Source: Streptomyces scopuliridis RB72 (lineage in GTDB: Bacteria > Actinomycetota > Actinomycetes > Streptomycetales > Streptomycetaceae). Taken from it: a stretch of DNA of 64,000 nt. Below the pieces are notes generated by a model, which saw nothing but the letters and a program-made list of their open reading frames with translations, ran no database searches and was not told the DNA's origin. Location of the stretch: contig NZ_JOEI01000031.1 of the NCBI RefSeq assembly GCF_000718095.1, forward strand, positions 62,001-126,000. The letters are read 5' to 3'. Below, piece after piece: positions 62,100 through 64,000 of this stretch (within the stretch, counting starts at the first letter, position 1; each line of letters begins with the position of its first letter). A program made the translations under genes and the position numbers.

Positions 62100-63136
62100 A
62101 CGGGGGCTCCTTCGGGGCGGCGGCGCATCAGCCACAGGAAGGCGGGGCCCCCGGTGAGCGCGGTGAGGACGCCGACGGGCACGTCCTGGGGCGCGGCGAC
62201 GGTACGGGCCGCGAGGTCGGCGGCGACGAGGATGACGGCTCCGCCCAGCGCGGCGACCGGCAGCAGGGCGCGGTGGCTCGCGCCGACGGCCATTCTGGCG
62301 GCGTGCGGGACGAGCAGTCCGATGAAGCCCACGGCGCCGCTGGCGGCCACCATCACGCCGGTGACCAGGGAGGCGAGGACGAACACGGCGGCGCGGAAGC
62401 GCGAGCTGTCCAGGCCGAGTACGGTCGCGCCCTCCTCGCCCGCCAGCAGCAGATCGAGCGGCCGGGCCAGGGCGATGAGCAGCGCGGTGCCGAGGGTGAG
62501 GACGACCGCGGGCAGGAGCAGGGTGGACCAGCGGGCGCTGCCGAGGCCGCCGAAGGTCCAGTACATGGCTTCCTGGAAGTGCTCGGGGCGTGCCGAGACG
62601 ATCAGGATGAGGGTGGTGAGCGCGGAGAGGATGTACGCGACGGCGACCCCGGCGAGGACGAGCCGGCCGCCGGTCATCGCACCGCGCCGGCGGGCCAGCC
62701 CGTACACCAGCGCCAGTGCGAGCAGCGAGCCGGCGAAGGCCGCGGCGGGCATGGCGACGGTGGTGGTGATCCCGCCGCCGATGCCGAGGACCATGACCAG
62801 CGCGGCGCCGGCGGACGCCCCGGAGGAGATGCCGAGGAGGAAGGGGTCGGCGAGCCGGTTGCGTACGAGCGCCTGGAGGACGGTGCCGACGACGGCGAGC
62901 CCGGCGCCGACGATCACCCCGAGCAGCACGCGGGGCAGCCGTACGTCGAGCACGATGGTGCGGAAGGGGCCGGGGTCGGCGCCGCCGGTGAGGATGGTGA
63001 TCACCTGGCCGGGCGGGATGCGTACGGAGCCGAGGGCGAGGCCCGCGACGACGGCGGTGGCGAGCGCGGCGGCGAGGCAGCCGAGCACCAGGGTGTAGCG
63101 CAGCCGCCCGTGGCCGGGCGGGGTGGTCCGGGTCAT
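62096..63136 (-). CDS. FecCD-family siderophore/cobalamin permease
   Basis: A 346-residue permease with about ten helices: VRLPRVLLGVIVGAGLAVVGTVLQ and GAVGFIGLLVPHAAR are the FecCD family blocks. It follows the binding-protein gene by ten bases. Confidence 0.92.
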   Translation of the reverse strand: MTRTTPPGHGRLRYTLVLGCLAAALATAVVAGLALGSVRIPPGQVITILTGGADPGPFRTIVLDVRLPRVLLGVIVGAGLAVVGTVLQALVRNRLADPFLLGISSGASAGAALVMVLGIGGGITTTVAMPAAAFAGSLLALALVYGLARRRGAMTGGRLVLAGVAVAYILSALTTLILIVSARPEHFQEAMYWTFGGLGSARWSTLLLPAVVLTLGTALLIALARPLDLLLAGEEGATVLGLDSSRFRAAVFVLASLVTGVMVAASGAVGFIGLLVPHAARMAVGASHRALLPVAALGGAVILVAADLAARTVAAPQDVPVGVLTALTGGPAFLWLMRRRPEGAPV

Positions 63137-63145
63137 GGCCGGGGC

Positions 63146-64000
63146 TTACTTGACGGACTCGGGGTGGAGCTGCGCGGCGAGCCGTTCGATGGCGTCGGGC
63201 GCGCGGACGCCGAGGACCACGTCCGAGAGCGGCATGACGGCGAACCGCTTGTTCCTGACGGCCGGTACGTCCTTGATGACGGGGTCCTCCAGCAGTCGCT
63301 TCTTCTTCTGGGCGACGGTGGTGGAGCCGTAGTCGTAGATGACGATGACGTCGGGCTTGCGGGCGACGACCTGTTCCCAGGTGGCGTCGCCGAAGGACTT
63401 GCCGAGGCCGGCGAAGACATTGCGGCCGCCGGCGCGGGTGATCAGTTCGTTGCCGATGCCCTTGCCGCCGGCGGTGAAGGCGGTCTTGTCGCCGCTGTCG
63501 TAGACGAAGACGGAGACCGGCTCGACGCGCTTGAGCAGGGCGGCGGTGTCCGTGACGGTGGTGCGGGCGGCGGCGATCCACTTCTCGGCGCGGTCGGGGA
63601 CGCCGAAGGTGCGGCCGGTCTCCCGGACCTCCTGGTAGACGTCGTCGAGGGACGTCGTGTCCTGGGGGCAGTTCTCCAGGTTGAGCCGGGTGTGGATACC
63701 GGCGGACCCGAGGTCGTCGCGGCTGCGGCCGTCCTTGGCGGCGAAGGCGCTGGCGTAACCGCCGTAGACGAAGTCGGGGTTGGCGGCGAGCAGCCGCTCC
63801 TTCGAGGGGTACTCCTCGGCGAGCACCGGGACGCTCTTGTACGCCTTCTCGTAGGCGGGGAGTATCCGGTCGTCCAGGTAGGCGGTGCCGACGAGGGACT
63901 TCTCCAGGCCGAGCGCCAGCATCACTTCGGTGACGTGCTGGTTCATGGTGACGGCCCGCTTCGGCGGCGCCTGATAGGTGGTTTTCACCGCGCAGTTGGT
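63146..64000 (-). CDS. Siderophore-type ABC substrate-binding protein, 5' end cut
   Basis: At least 284 residues of a type III periplasmic-binding protein. The frame is still open at the window edge, so the signal peptide and lipobox are missing. The family pattern includes PKRAVTMNQHVTEVMLALGL, PDFVYGGY, GDKTAFTAGGKGIGNELITRAGGRN and RKPDVIVIYDYG. Fe-siderophore or cobalamin is the likely ligand class; the exact ligand cannot be read. Confidence 0.85.
   Translation of the reverse strand, partial: TNCAVKTTYQAPPKRAVTMNQHVTEVMLALGLEKSLVGTAYLDDRILPAYEKAYKSVPVLAEEYPSKERLLAANPDFVYGGYASAFAAKDGRSRDDLGSAGIHTRLNLENCPQDTTSLDDVYQEVRETGRTFGVPDRAEKWIAAARTTVTDTAALLKRVEPVSVFVYDSGDKTAFTAGGKGIGNELITRAGGRNVFAGLGKSFGDATWEQVVARKPDVIVIYDYGSTTVAQKKKRLLEDPVIKDVPAVRNKRFAVMPLSDVVLGVRAPDAIERLAAQLHPESVK

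Overview
The window is high-GC actinobacterial DNA with strong GC bias at third codon positions. It is almost certainly a Streptomyces chromosome: it carries the cslA-glxA pair, the nagF/nagE1/nagE2 GlcNAc phosphotransferase genes with DasR-type operators, an AA10 chitin mono-oxygenase, a secreted actinobacterial phospholipase A2 and many actinobacterial DUF families. No rRNA, CRISPR array, insertion sequence, integrase or phage gene was seen. Gene names come from protein motifs and gene order read by eye; no database search was run.

Layout. 0-5.3 kb: end of an amidase gene, a convergent DUF3830 gene, an ehuBCDA-type amino-acid/ectoine ABC importer and an IclR regulator preceded by an 18-bp perfect palindrome. 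5.4-15.2 kb: two identical tRNA-Lys(CTT) genes flank a phospholipase A2, a sensor kinase with no adjacent response regulator, a MacB-type exporter, a chitin-active LPMO with a dre site, and an SPFH protein co-transcribed with a peptidoglycan-binding protein. 15.8-20.9 kb: cslA-glxA and a convergent GH6 lipoprotein, the glycan/copper-radical-oxidase system used at hyphal tips. 21-24.4 kb: class F sortase, a partner exported protein, a NagD-like phosphatase and an LARTG-anchored surface protein. 24.5-32.9 kb: ROK regulator divergent from an oxidoreductase/HbpS-like pair, FAH-family hydrolase, a YidC paralogue, a sodium:solute symporter with DUF3311, and a SEC-C protein.

32.9-37.1 kb is visibly more A/T-rich than its surroundings. 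It holds a PLD-nuclease/SF2 helicase/DUF3427 protein (1045 aa) and a convergent SRA-HNH endonuclease. It looks like a small horizontally acquired defence islet and is the best candidate here for an undescribed system.

37.2-46.6 kb: nuclease-like hypothetical protein, alpha/beta hydrolase, DUF445, SGNH hydrolase, DUF1707 protein and a three-gene ABC-2 exporter. 46.8-52.7 kb: class A PBP, a guanidinium-type SMR exporter behind a guanidine-III riboswitch, GroES-like protein, DUF3618, Bcp peroxiredoxin and a ProP-type symporter. 52.9-58.2 kb: tRNA-Leu(TAG), rdgB, a lipoprotein, rph, then nagF divergent from nagE1-nagE2 with three dre operators. 58.2-64 kb: MBL-fold hydrolase, a G-rich minisatellite, cysM-cysO behind a cysteine-rich leader peptide, and a siderophore/cobalamin-type ABC importer cut by the window edge.

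Functional links: the LPMO (chitin attack) and the nag PTS (GlcNAc uptake) both carry DasR-like sites, suggesting a shared chitin/GlcNAc regulon. cslA-glxA-GH6, the PBP, the sortase and the peptidoglycan-binding protein all concern the cell envelope.
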